This document shows, piece after piece, positions 52,213-60,865 of a stretch of DNA of 64,000 nt (positions within the stretch are counted from its first letter, which is position 1; every line of letters starts with the position of its first letter). The notes beneath the pieces are model-generated. The model was given only the letters and a program-made list of their open reading frames with translations, was not told where the DNA came from and did not search any database. Source of the stretch: Paramicrobacterium sp051513965 (GTDB taxonomy: Bacteria; Actinomycetota; Actinomycetes; Actinomycetales; Microbacteriaceae); NCBI RefSeq assembly GCF_051513965.1, contig NZ_CP195847.1, positions 806,001 to 870,000 of the forward strand. Direction: 5' to 3'. A program made the position numbers and the translations under genes.

Positions 52213-53049
52213 ATGGCTAACTCTTACGTCCCCACCATCGAGCTGAACGACGGTCATCACATTCCGCAGCTCGGCTTCGGCGTCTTCCTCGTCGACCCTG
52301 AGCAGACCGAGCGCATCGTTTCGGACGCTCTCGAAGCGGGTTACCGCCACATCGACACCGCCGCGATCTACGGCAATGAAGAGGGCGTCGGTCGCGCCAT
52401 CGCGAAGAGTGGGATCCCTCGGGACGAGCTGTTCGTCACCACGAAGCTGTGGAACGACGCGCAGGGCACGCAGTCCGCGTTCGACGCGATCGACTCGAGC
52501 CTCGAGAAGCTCGGCCTGGACAACGTCGACCTGTACCTCATCCACTGGCCGACGCCGGAACGCGACCTGTACGCCGAGACGTGGCGCGCTCTCGAGCAGA
52601 TCAAGGCAGACGGCAAGGCGCGCTCCATCGGCGTCTCGAACTTCCTGAAGTCGCACCTCGAGCGGATCATGGCCGAGAGTGACACCGTTCCCGCTGTGGA
52701 TCAGATCGAGCTTCACCCGGCGCTTCAGTCGCGCGAGCTCACGTCGTTCGCACGCTCGGTCGGCACGCAGATCGAGGCGTGGGGGCCGCTCGGCCAGGGC
52801 AAGTACCCGCTCTTCGAGGAGCAGTCCGTTGTGTCCGCCGCTGAGGCGCACGGCAAGTCCCCGGCGCAGGTCGTCATCCGCTGGCACCTGCAGCACGGAA
52901 ACATCGTCTTCCCGAAGTCCAACCGTGCCGAGCGCATGGCAGAGAACTTCGATGTTCTCGACTTCACGCTCACGGAGAGCGAGATGGCGGGCATCGACGC
53001 TCTCGAGCGCGACGGACGCGTCGGAACACACCCGAACGAATTCAACTGA
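52213..53049 (+). CDS. aldo/keto reductase
   Basis: 278 residues, (beta/alpha)8 barrel. GYRHIDTAAIYGNEEGVG contains the catalytic Asp and Tyr, VTTKLWNDAQG the Lys, and LYLIHWPTP the His. IGVSNFLKSHLERI and VFPKSNRAERMAEN form the NADPH pocket. It belongs to the AKR5-type group that reduces 2,5-diketo-D-gluconate and many other carbonyls; the physiological substrate is unknown. The ATG follows a TTAGCT box by 6 bases and has no ribosome site, which suggests a leaderless start. Confidence 0.94.
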   Translation: MANSYVPTIELNDGHHIPQLGFGVFLVDPEQTERIVSDALEAGYRHIDTAAIYGNEEGVGRAIAKSGIPRDELFVTTKLWNDAQGTQSAFDAIDSSLEKLGLDNVDLYLIHWPTPERDLYAETWRALEQIKADGKARSIGVSNFLKSHLERIMAESDTVPAVDQIELHPALQSRELTSFARSVGTQIEAWGPLGQGKYPLFEEQSVVSAAEAHGKSPAQVVIRWHLQHGNIVFPKSNRAERMAENFDVLDFTLTESEMAGIDALERDGRVGTHPNEFN

Positions 53050-53057
53050 TGCACGCA

Positions 53058-53091
53058 CACATCGCCCAGCTGTCATAGGCTGGGCGATGTG
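53058..53091 (+). terminator. 12-bp stem hairpin after aldo/keto reductase
   Basis: CACATCGCCCAG (53058-53069) pairs perfectly with CTGGGCGATGTG (53080-53091) around a 10-base loop, 9 bases after the stop. No T-run follows. A TAGGCT promoter box and an ATG lie inside it. Confidence 0.6.
53076..53081 (+). promoter_or_regulatory. -10 box TAGGCT inside hairpin
   Basis: TAGGCT, 5 bases, then ATG at 53087. The box starts in the loop and ends in the right arm of the hairpin. Confidence 0.4.
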
Positions 53092-53146
53092 CGGTGCCAT
53101 CGCGCTGCCACGGACTGCACTGCGTCAAACGCTCGAGGAGAACTGA
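53087..53146 (+). CDS. possible leaderless 19-residue peptide ORF coupled to DUF1684 gene
   Basis: ATG 53087 reads 19 codons (MCGAIALPRTALRQTLEEN) to a TGA that overlaps the ATG of the next gene (TGATG). A TAGGCT box sits 5 bases upstream. The overlap and the promoter suggest translation and coupling, but there is no homology evidence. Its sequence has no membrane segment. Confidence 0.3.
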   Translation: MCGAIALPRTALRQTLEEN

Positions 53147-53937
53147 TGACCGACCCCACCGATTTCGCCGCCGCGTGGGCGGACTGGCACGAATCTCGCG
53201 TTCGCGCCACGAGCTCGCCACTCGGTCTCGCATCATTGGTGGCCACCCACTGGCTGACAGACGAATCCGCAGAATACGAGGGTGTTCCGGGAACGTGGAA
53301 GGCCGCAGGCGAGAACATCGTCGGTGTCGCGCCGAGCCTCCACGGAAAGACGATCCTTCAGGATGGTCGCCCGGTTGACACCGTTCAGGGTGCGGCGATC
53401 GAGCTGCAGCCGGGGCAGGACATCGAGTGGGGTGACAAGCGCCTGCGCTACTTCTCACGCGACGGTGCGCTTGCTCTGCGTCTGATCGACCCGGATGCTC
53501 CGACACGGACGAGCATCCGTGACATCGCAGCTTTCGAGCCCGACGAATCGTGGGTTCTCCAGGGTCGGTTCACTCCCGTCGACGAGGGCACCATGCGCTC
53601 CGTCGAGACGATCGACGGCCACGTCTCCGACTCGGAGTATGCAGGACACATCGACGTCGACCTGCCGGGAGGGGAGCACGCCACGCTGGTCGTCGCACCT
53701 GATCCGCGCGGGCTCGCACTCGTATTCGGCGACGCCACCAACGGCGAGGAGACCTACCGATTCCGGTTCCTCACGATCGCGGCCGCCGATGAGTCCGGCG
53801 CCGTCACTCTCGACTTCAACCGGGCCTATCTGCCGCCGTGCGCGTTCGCGGACCACTACGTGTGCCCGCTGCCCGCGCCGAGCAACGTTCTGTCAACCGC
53901 TGTGCGCGCCGGAGAGAAGGCCGTCGTCCGCGACTGA
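53146..53937 (+). CDS. DUF1684 domain protein
   Basis: 263 residues from ATG 53146, which has a GAGGAG site. FAAAWADWHESRVRATSSPLG and LASLVATHWLTDE open the domain; FRFLTIAAADESGAVTLDFNRAYLPPCAFADHYVCPLPAPSN is the conserved C-terminal block with a Cys/His pair. The DUF1684 family is widespread and uncharacterised, mainly beta-stranded. No signal peptide is seen, so it is probably cytoplasmic. It may be expressed with the upstream 19-codon ORF. Confidence 0.85.
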   Translation: MTDPTDFAAAWADWHESRVRATSSPLGLASLVATHWLTDESAEYEGVPGTWKAAGENIVGVAPSLHGKTILQDGRPVDTVQGAAIELQPGQDIEWGDKRLRYFSRDGALALRLIDPDAPTRTSIRDIAAFEPDESWVLQGRFTPVDEGTMRSVETIDGHVSDSEYAGHIDVDLPGGEHATLVVAPDPRGLALVFGDATNGEETYRFRFLTIAAADESGAVTLDFNRAYLPPCAFADHYVCPLPAPSNVLSTAVRAGEKAVVRD

Positions 53938-54006
53938 TCGCCGTCTGCCCGCGGCATCCCCTCTGAGATTCCCGCGTCGTGTTACGTCGGCGGTAGCTCG
54001 GTGCGT

Positions 54007-55446
54007 TCAGAGCCGGTCGTCGCGCACAGATCGTGGTTCTTGAAGGGCAGGTCCGACGCGGGCGGGAACGACCTTGTCATCGGAGTCCGTCGTGTCGGTC
54101 GGCAGAGTCGGCCAGCGTCGGATCAACTCATTGCGCAGCTCTGCGTCACCTCGGCTCCGGGCAGCGTTCCACAGAAGCGCGGCGACGAAGAGGAGAATCG
54201 CGACGACCGTGGTGATGATCGCGGCGGGTCGGAACGATGTGAAGAGCTCCAAGCCGCCTCGGAAATTGTCGCTGCGGAAGAGACCGAGCAGCAGCGCTGA
54301 CGGACCGAGTACGATCCCGATGCCCGAAAGCATGGCGAGCGTCTGCGCGAGACCGACCGAGCGGCGGTTCGCGTAGTCTGCGAGCAGCTGCGTGCCCGGG
54401 CGCGGCGAGTTCGGGTCTGCGAGAGCGTCGCGCAAGGACGCCATCTCCGCCTGACGCCCGAGTCCCTCGACGAACTGCCCGACGATAGCACCGGCGACAG
54501 CGAGCGCAACGAGGCCGAGCATGATCCACATCGCCGCGGCGAGCATCGTCTCGATGGCATCCGGGTAGGTGACGCGCGGCCCCGCGTCGGGGTCGCCGCC
54601 ACCTCTCGCATAGGGATGGGTGATCATCATCACGGCATAGAGAAGAACGACCGCGACTCCGCCGAACGCTGAGCTTCGTTTGAGGATGCGGCGACCGCGT
54701 TTGAGTCGCGGATCGCGTGCCGTCGAGCCGACACTCTCCTTCTCCGAGGCGCGGGCGGCGGTCCAGGCCGAGCTTTCGTGATCGAACGTCCAATGCGCGG
54801 CGATGATGGCACGCCGCGCCGCATGCTTGGCGGGAAGCTCACGGTGGACGACGTAGAAGCAGAGCCCGAAGATCGCGGCGGCCACGACGAGGCCGAGCGC
54901 GACGAGGAGCCCCTCGGGAAACCCTTCGGCGAGAGAGAAGATGACGAGCAGGATGGCCACGAACAGGAGGCAGCTTGTGGAGATCACCAGAAAGATCCAG
55001 ATCGGCCAGAAGCGCTCTTTGATCACGCTCTCCACCTGACGAGGGTGCGGCACTGCCGATTGTGAGGCTCCCGATTTCGCCGCGGTTGCGAGAGCCGTGG
55101 ATGCCGTGACATCACGAGCGCAGAGGGCGACGCAGCTGCCGAGGCCGACGAGATAGCCGACGATCAGCAGCGGCAGCATCGACATGCGGAACAGGTAGTC
55201 GAGCCCCGTTGAGATCGCGTCGCGGGCCTCTGCGCTCAGGACGCCGTAGAGCGCCTCCGAGATGAGATTCTCTTCGTTGACGATGCCGATCACCAGGATG
55301 AGCGCGAAGGTGAGCAGAAGTGCGACCCCGAACGGGATGAGAGTGCGCACGAACACACGCGCCAGCTCTCCGCCGAACCCGACCGGGTATTCGCGCCAGT
55401 AGTGCGTCGTGTTCGTCCCTGGCGTCTCGTCATCCCTCGTGGCCAT
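54007..55446 (-). CDS. polytopic membrane protein, unknown family
   Basis: 479 residues, not recognised. About seven or eight hydrophobic segments: two near residues 35-110, two at 148-205, one at ~270, one or two at ~320, and two at ~370-430. A soluble stretch (~205-260) contains RELPAKHAARRAIIAAHWTFDHESSAW. The tail is charged and proline-rich. The N-terminus has no signal peptide. A TACCGT box 7 bases before the ATG suggests a leaderless transcript. It is monocistronic. Confidence 0.75.
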   Translation of the reverse strand: MATRDDETPGTNTTHYWREYPVGFGGELARVFVRTLIPFGVALLLTFALILVIGIVNEENLISEALYGVLSAEARDAISTGLDYLFRMSMLPLLIVGYLVGLGSCVALCARDVTASTALATAAKSGASQSAVPHPRQVESVIKERFWPIWIFLVISTSCLLFVAILLVIFSLAEGFPEGLLVALGLVVAAAIFGLCFYVVHRELPAKHAARRAIIAAHWTFDHESSAWTAARASEKESVGSTARDPRLKRGRRILKRSSAFGGVAVVLLYAVMMITHPYARGGGDPDAGPRVTYPDAIETMLAAAMWIMLGLVALAVAGAIVGQFVEGLGRQAEMASLRDALADPNSPRPGTQLLADYANRRSVGLAQTLAMLSGIGIVLGPSALLLGLFRSDNFRGGLELFTSFRPAAIITTVVAILLFVAALLWNAARSRGDAELRNELIRRWPTLPTDTTDSDDKVVPARVGPALQEPRSVRDDRL

Positions 55447-55453
55447 GGCGACA

Positions 55454-55459
55454 ACGGTA
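55454..55459 (-). promoter_or_regulatory. -10 box TACCGT, leaderless promoter of membrane protein gene
   Basis: TACCGT on the minus strand, 7 bases, then ATG at 55446. Confidence 0.4.
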
Positions 55460-55595
55460 GCAGCGCGGAGATTCTGAGAACCGGATTATGCGCTGCTTCT
55501 CGTGGTCCACTGACGACCTGCCGCGCACGTGCGCTCTGGCCCAACACGAACTCTGCATATTCCACAGGTCCTGTCGCGAGGTCGGTGCCCGCACG

Positions 55596-55601
55596 TAGGC
55601 T
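55596..55601 (+). promoter_or_regulatory. -10 box TAGGCT, leaderless promoter of DUF255 gene
   Basis: TAGGCT, 6 bases (GAGGGT), then ATG at 55608. The GAGG in the spacer could also act as a weak ribosome site. Confidence 0.5.
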
Positions 55602-55607
55602 GAGGGT

Positions 55608-57398
55608 ATGAATCGCCTCGCAGAATCGATGAGCCCCTATCTGCGGTCGCACGCCGGCAATCCGGTCGACTGGCACCCCTGGGGCGAGGAGGCGTTCGCC
55701 GAGGCACGGGAACGCGACGTTCCCGTTTTCATCTCGATCGGCTACGCCACCTGCCACTGGTGCCACGTGATGGCCCGCGAATCGTTCAGCGACGAGACGA
55801 CGGCGGCGTACCTCAACGAGCACTTCGTGTGCATCAAGGTCGATCGGGAGGAGCATCCCAGTGTGGACGCCAGCTATCTGGCTCAGGCGTCTGCCTTCGC
55901 TCAGGGGCTGGGGTGGCCGCTCAGCGTTTTCACGACGCCGGAGGGCGAGACGTTCTTCGCCGGAACCTACTTTCCGCCGGAGCCCATGCAGGGGCGCGCG
56001 TCGTTCCGTCAGGTGGTCGAAGCCGTCGTCGAGGCGTGGACGGAGCGTCGGGAGCAGGCCGTCGGCTCGGCGAAGGCGGTGGCAGACGCGGTGCGTGCGG
56101 CGGGGGAGCGACGGAGAGAGGGTGCTTCGCTGCCGACGAGCGACGAGCTCGCGGCATCCGTTCGCCTGATCGCGAGTCGCGAAGACGCGCTGTTCGGCGG
56201 GTTCGGAACAGCACCGAAGTTTCCCGTCGCCCCCGCGCTCGGGTTCTTGCTTGCCTCAGGCGAGACCGCCCTGCTGCACCGCACGCTCGAATCGATGGCG
56301 GGCTCGCCGCTGCGCGATCGAGACGGTGGGTTCTTCCGCTACGCGACACAGCGCGACTGGTCAGAACCGCATTACGAGCGGATGCTGTACGACAACGCGC
56401 TGCTGCTCGGGGTGTACACGCGCGCCTGGCAGACCGGCCTTGACAGCGCGCGCGACGTCGCCGAGGGAATCGCGCGCTTTCTGCTCGACACGCTGTTTCT
56501 CGGGTGGGGGTTCGCGAGTGGCCAGGACTCCGAGAGCGTCGTCGACGGTGTGCGGACCGAGGGCGGGTACTTCCTCGCGGCCGAGCGCGACGGCCTGGAG
56601 CCTCCGTCGCTCGATGGCAAGGTTCTGACCGGGTGGAACGGACTTGCGATCGAGGCGCTCGCTCGGGCGGGCGTTGTGCTCGCGCGACCGGACTGCGTCG
56701 ACGCTGCGCGCACCGCCGCCGACGAGATTCTGCGCCGTCACGATATCGACGGGCGGCTCCGCCGCGCATCGACGGCGGAACAGAACTCAGACGCCGTCGC
56801 GACGCTCGAAGACTACGGCATGCTGGCGTGCGGACTGATCGAGCTGACATGCGCGACGGGTGAGATCTCGTATCTGGAACGAGCGCGTGATCTGCTTGCG
56901 CGCGTGACCGTTCCCGGCGGCTTCGCCGAACCGGAGAGCGACGCCGTGCTCGAGCAGGCGGGCCTCGTGCTGCGCGATGATCCGAGCGAGGGCGCGTACC
57001 CGTCGGGCATCAGCGCGTGCGCTCGGGCGAGTCGTATGCTGTGGGCGCTCACGGGGGATGCCGGGGACAGAGAACGCGCGGAGAACGCCCTCGCACCCTT
57101 CGCGGAGGATGCCCTGAAGAACCCGGTCGGCTTCGGCGCCGTGCTCGAGGAGCTGACGCGGCTGCAGCAGCCGATGCGGCAGGCCATCGTGATCGACGCG
57201 GGAGGGCCGAGCCAGATTCCCGAGCGCGTGCGACGCGACCCGGCGGACGTTCTGATGCGAGTCAGCGAGGAGCGGGCGCGGTCGCTCGCGGCATCCGGTC
57301 TCACGCTTCTTGAGTCGCGCACCTCGGTCGAGGGCCGCCCCACACTGTACGTGTGCGAGAACTTCGTGTGCCGTCTGCCGGAGACGTTGGACCGATGA
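55608..57398 (+). CDS. DUF255 thioredoxin-fold protein, YyaL/SPATA20-like
   Basis: 596 residues. The N-terminal ~160 are a thioredoxin-like domain with the redox-like CHWC motif at residues 49-52 (GYATCHWCHVMARESF) and CIKVDREEHPSVDASYL. The rest is an (alpha/alpha)6 barrel like N-acylglucosamine epimerases (FRYATQRDWSEPHYERMLYDNALL, VLTGWNGLAIEALARAG). Family members span all domains of life and have no firmly assigned reaction. Soluble. It is followed 10 bases later by a FAD monooxygenase gene, with a GAGGAG site for that gene. Confidence 0.92.
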   Translation: MNRLAESMSPYLRSHAGNPVDWHPWGEEAFAEARERDVPVFISIGYATCHWCHVMARESFSDETTAAYLNEHFVCIKVDREEHPSVDASYLAQASAFAQGLGWPLSVFTTPEGETFFAGTYFPPEPMQGRASFRQVVEAVVEAWTERREQAVGSAKAVADAVRAAGERRREGASLPTSDELAASVRLIASREDALFGGFGTAPKFPVAPALGFLLASGETALLHRTLESMAGSPLRDRDGGFFRYATQRDWSEPHYERMLYDNALLLGVYTRAWQTGLDSARDVAEGIARFLLDTLFLGWGFASGQDSESVVDGVRTEGGYFLAAERDGLEPPSLDGKVLTGWNGLAIEALARAGVVLARPDCVDAARTAADEILRRHDIDGRLRRASTAEQNSDAVATLEDYGMLACGLIELTCATGEISYLERARDLLARVTVPGGFAEPESDAVLEQAGLVLRDDPSEGAYPSGISACARASRMLWALTGDAGDRERAENALAPFAEDALKNPVGFGAVLEELTRLQQPMRQAIVIDAGGPSQIPERVRRDPADVLMRVSEERARSLAASGLTLLESRTSVEGRPTLYVCENFVCRLPETLDR

Positions 57399-57408
57399 GG
57401 AGACACGT

Positions 57409-58557
57409 ATGAGAATCGCCGTGGTCGGCGCGGGAATCGGCGGCCTCTGCGCCGCGATCGGGCTGCAGCGCGCGGGTGCTCGGGTCTCAGTCTTCGAGCG
57501 AGCGGGCGAGGTGCGTTCGGGAGGGTCCGGCCTGTCGATCTTCGGTAACGGGATTCGAGCGCTCGACTACCTCGGGCTGGGGGAGCAATTCCGGCAGATC
57601 GCGACGACAGGGCCGGAGGGTCTGCGCACCGGGCAGCGACGATCCGACGGGACGTGGCTTGTCACGCTGCCGGACGGAACGGCAGACGGAGCCAGAATCG
57701 TCGATCGAGCCGCGCTCCATCGGATGCTCGTGAGCGAAGCCGCCGACGTCGACATTCGCACCGGTGCGCCGGTCGCCGCGGTGAGCGACGGGGTCGTGCG
57801 TGTCGAGCAGGCCGCTGGGGCATACAACGACCGGTTCGACCTGGTCGTCGCGGCGGACGGTCTGCGCAGCGGCATCCGATCGACCTGGCCCGAGGACCCA
57901 GGTATCAGATACGCCGGGTACGCGGCCTGGCGCGGCATCACCTCTGAGCCGTTCGATCTTGAGGAGGCCGGAGAGACCTGGGGCGTCGGTGAGCGCTTCG
58001 GAATCGCACCCCTCGCGGACGGACGCGTGTACTGGTTCGCCGTCGCCACCATGCCGCGCGACATCACCTTCGCCGACGAACGAGCCGAGGTGCTGCGCCG
58101 GTTCGGCGACTGGCACGCCCCCGTGCGGGCACTGATCGAAGCGACCGATGACGACGCCGTCACCCGGCTGCCGATCGAGGAGCTGGCGGCGCCGCTGCCG
58201 AGCTTCCGCCGCGGCTCGACGGTACTGCTGGGCGATGCCGCGCACGCCATGACGCCGAATCTCGGCCAGGGCGGCGGCCAGTCGATGGAGGATGCCGCGA
58301 CACTCGCGGCCGTGCTGCATCACATCGCGGATGCTCCGGCCGCGGCATCCCTCGGCGTCGCACTCGATCGATACGATGCCCTGCGTCGACCGCGCTCACA
58401 GCGCATCGCCCGGCAGTCCCGTCTGCTCGGGGAAGCCGCCCAGCGCGGCGGGCCCGGGCTCGCTCGTGCGCGAGACGCTGTGTTTCGCGTGACGCCCGCG
58501 TGGGCGGTCGCCCGTAAGGCCAGGGCAGTGCAGGCGTGGCAACCGCCCGCCATCTGA
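57409..58557 (+). CDS. FAD-dependent aromatic monooxygenase
   Basis: 382 residues from ATG 57409 (GAGGAG site). MRIAVVGAGIGGLCAAIGLQ binds FAD ADP; DLVVAADGLRSGIRS is the DG motif that binds FAD and NAD(P)H; VLLGDAAHAMTPNLGQGGGQSMEDA is the GD motif. This is the group A flavoprotein hydroxylase family, near salicylate hydroxylase and zeaxanthin epoxidase types. The substrate is not clear; no ring-cleavage gene is nearby. It is convergent with the serine dehydratase gene, 4 bases apart. Confidence 0.92.
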   Translation: MRIAVVGAGIGGLCAAIGLQRAGARVSVFERAGEVRSGGSGLSIFGNGIRALDYLGLGEQFRQIATTGPEGLRTGQRRSDGTWLVTLPDGTADGARIVDRAALHRMLVSEAADVDIRTGAPVAAVSDGVVRVEQAAGAYNDRFDLVVAADGLRSGIRSTWPEDPGIRYAGYAAWRGITSEPFDLEEAGETWGVGERFGIAPLADGRVYWFAVATMPRDITFADERAEVLRRFGDWHAPVRALIEATDDDAVTRLPIEELAAPLPSFRRGSTVLLGDAAHAMTPNLGQGGGQSMEDAATLAAVLHHIADAPAAASLGVALDRYDALRRPRSQRIARQSRLLGEAAQRGGPGLARARDAVFRVTPAWAVARKARAVQAWQPPAI

Positions 58558-58561
58558 CCCG

Positions 58562-59917
58562 TCAGCACTCGATGACGTTGACGGCGAGCCCGCCTTCGCT
58601 GGTCTCCTTGTACTTCGTCGACATGTCCACGCCCGTCTGGCGCATCGTCTCGATGACGGCATCCAGAGACACCACATGGGTGCCGTCGCCGTTCAGCGAG
58701 AGCCTCGCCGCCGTGACCGCGGTGGAGGAAGCCACCGCGTTCCGCTCGATGCACGGCACCTGCACCAGCCCCGCCACCGGGTCGCACGTCAAACCGAGAT
58801 GGTGCTCCATCGCGATCTCCGCAGCGTTCTCCACCTGCTGAGGGGTTCCGCCGAGAACGGCGCACAGCGCGCCGGCCGCCATCGCGCACGCGGAGCCGAC
58901 CTCCGCCTGGCATCCGCCGACGGCGCCCGAGATCGAGGCGTTCGCCTTGAAGAGCGTGCCGATCGCCGTCGCCGTGAGCAGATACGTGCGCATTCCTTCG
59001 GCATCCGCACCGTCGATGAACGTGAGGTAGTAGCGCCCGACCGCGGGGATGATCCCGGCCGCTCCGTTCGTCGGCGCCGTCACGACGCGGCCTCCCGACG
59101 CGTTCTCCTCGTTCACCGCGAGCGCATACGCGAGGAGCCATTCGCCGGGCAGCGACCGACCGTTCTCGGCCTCGGTGTGACGCAGCTTCTCGCGCAGGTC
59201 GTGAGCGCGTCGGGCGACCTTGAGTGGGCCGGGCAGCGTGCCGCCCGTGGACATACCGGCCGTGATGCAGTCGTCCATGACCTGCCAAAGGCGATCGAGC
59301 CCGGCATCCACCTCGTCTGTGTCTCGAAGTGATTCCTCGTTGACGCGCGCGATCTGCGCGATGCTGAGGCCGCGGTCGGTACAGAGCTGCAGCAACTCGG
59401 CGGCGTTGCGGTAGGGCAGCGGCACCTCCACAGTCGCCTCGTTCTCGTCGTCGCCCTCGCGCTGAATGAACCCGCCGCCGACAGAGAAGTAGGTGTGCTC
59501 CATGAGCGGCACCGGGCTCTCCGACCACGCCGCGAGCGTCATCGCATTCGGATGCTGCAGGCGCGTGCGCGGTTCGAGGGAGATATCGTCGTGCTCGAAT
59601 TCGATGTCGTGGATGCCGCCGAGGCGGAGTGACCGCGCGCCCGCCGAGGCATCCCATGCGCCCGTCACCTGCGTCGGATCGCACGTGGTCGGCTCGAGTC
59701 CGGCGAGCCCGGCGACGACCGCGTCTGGCGTGCCGTGCCCGAGCCCCGTGGCGCCGAGCGAGCCGTACAGGGTGCAGCCGACGCGATGGACATCCTCCAG
59801 GGTCCCCTCATCGCGAAGCCTGGTGACGAAGTCGAGTGCGGCCCGCATCGGGCCGACGGTGTGAGAACTCGATGGGCCGATGCCGATCGAGAACAGATCG
59901 AAGACTGAGACGTACAT
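58562..59917 (-). CDS. sdaA: L-serine ammonia-lyase, iron-sulfur type
   Basis: 451 residues, single-chain L-serine dehydratase. VSVFDLFSIGIGPSSSHTVGPMRAA starts the beta domain. The alpha domain has SGAVGGCQAEVGSACAMAAGAL, HHLGLTCDPVAGLVQVPCIERN, with the Cys residues that hold the 4Fe-4S cluster, and the C-terminal Cys (VNVIEC) that acts as the inhibitory tail in this family. It turns L-serine into pyruvate and ammonia. A very strong AAGGAGGAGC ribosome site and a TAACAT box precede the ATG. Confidence 0.95.
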   Translation of the reverse strand: MYVSVFDLFSIGIGPSSSHTVGPMRAALDFVTRLRDEGTLEDVHRVGCTLYGSLGATGLGHGTPDAVVAGLAGLEPTTCDPTQVTGAWDASAGARSLRLGGIHDIEFEHDDISLEPRTRLQHPNAMTLAAWSESPVPLMEHTYFSVGGGFIQREGDDENEATVEVPLPYRNAAELLQLCTDRGLSIAQIARVNEESLRDTDEVDAGLDRLWQVMDDCITAGMSTGGTLPGPLKVARRAHDLREKLRHTEAENGRSLPGEWLLAYALAVNEENASGGRVVTAPTNGAAGIIPAVGRYYLTFIDGADAEGMRTYLLTATAIGTLFKANASISGAVGGCQAEVGSACAMAAGALCAVLGGTPQQVENAAEIAMEHHLGLTCDPVAGLVQVPCIERNAVASSTAVTAARLSLNGDGTHVVSLDAVIETMRQTGVDMSTKYKETSEGGLAVNVIEC

Positions 59918-59938
59918 GCTCCTCCTTGAACTCCTTAA

Positions 59939-59944
59939 ATGTTA
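59939..59944 (-). promoter_or_regulatory. -10 box TAACAT, promoter of sdaA
   Basis: TAACAT on the minus strand, 21 bases before the ATG at 59917, leaving room for a short leader with an AAGGAGGAG site. A second AAGGAG lies just upstream of it. Confidence 0.45.
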
Positions 59945-60050
59945 CGTCTCATTCACTGAGTGTGGGGCGTGACGAGGGATGCCGTGACGGCTACGCTCGA
60001 CACGGAGGGCCGCGCCTCGGCGTCCGACGCGCGGTGTGAGGGGAGACGAT

Positions 60051-60077
60051 GTGACCGCTGTGGGCACATGGACGTAA
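60051..60077 (+). other. possible 8-codon leader ORF overlapping TauE/SafE start
   Basis: GTG 60051 follows GGGGAG by 5 bases and reads eight codons to a TAA that overlaps the ATG at 60068. That ATG has no ribosome site of its own. An ATG immediately followed by a TGA (60049-60054) sits at the same place. Reinitiation is possible. Confidence 0.25.
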
Positions 60078-60814
60078 CGACGGCAATCGCGGCCGGAGTC
60101 GCCATCCTGATCGGAGCGACGCTGCAGCGGCTGTCCGGCACGGGCGTCGGGCTCGTCGTCGCACCGGTGCTCGCTGTGCTGATCGGCCCTGTCGCCGGCA
60201 TCCTCGTGACGAACGCGACGACAGTCGTCTCCGGAGTTCTGATCCTCCTGTCGATGCGACGCGACATCGAGTGGCGCCGTTACGTGGGGTTTCTGCCCGG
60301 AATCATCGTCGGAGCGGTCGCGGCCTCGTTCGTCGTGCGCGCCGCCCCGGTCGCATGGCTCCAGATTCTGATCGGCGGAATCGTTCTGCTCGCTCTGGCA
60401 ACCACCTTCGGACTTCCCGACATGCCGCACATCCGATCAGGGGCGCTCGGCCCGGTCACGGGAGCCATCGGCGGTTTCTTCAACACGTGCGCGGGAGTCG
60501 CAGCTCCCGTCATGGTCATCAACGCCAAGCTCACCCGGTGGCCGCAGAGCGCCTTCGCCGCGACCATGCAGCCGACGTTCCTGACCATGGGCGTGCTGTC
60601 AGTGGTCTCGAAGATCACGCTCGGCGCGACGACGCTCGACGAGCTGCCGCCGCTCTGGATGTTCGGCGGCATCGTCGTGGTCGTCGTCTTCGGCATCCTC
60701 ATCGGAACCTTCCTGAGCGCTCGAGTGTCGTCGCGAGCGGCTCGAAACACCGCAATCACTCTCGCCGCATTAGGAGGTGCTGCCGCCCTGATCAGAGGTC
60801 TGCTCGCGTTGTGA
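60068..60814 (+). CDS. TauE/SafE family anion exporter
   Basis: 248 residues with about eight hydrophobic helices in two halves. GATLQRLSGTGVGLVVAPVLAVLIGP and GAIGGFFNTCAGVAAPVMVI are the repeated family motifs. Family members move sulfite, sulfoacetate and similar organic anions across the membrane. The next gene, an SLC13 symporter, is 51 bases away on the same strand and likely in the same operon, pointing to carboxylate or sulfur-anion transport. Start ATG 60068 is the only in-frame candidate near the domain. Confidence 0.88.
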   Translation: MDVTTAIAAGVAILIGATLQRLSGTGVGLVVAPVLAVLIGPVAGILVTNATTVVSGVLILLSMRRDIEWRRYVGFLPGIIVGAVAASFVVRAAPVAWLQILIGGIVLLALATTFGLPDMPHIRSGALGPVTGAIGGFFNTCAGVAAPVMVINAKLTRWPQSAFAATMQPTFLTMGVLSVVSKITLGATTLDELPPLWMFGGIVVVVVFGILIGTFLSARVSSRAARNTAITLAALGGAAALIRGLLAL

Positions 60815-60865
60815 ACCCGACGACGCGTCGCGAATCGCTCACGTCTACTCAGCAAAGGAGCTGTC

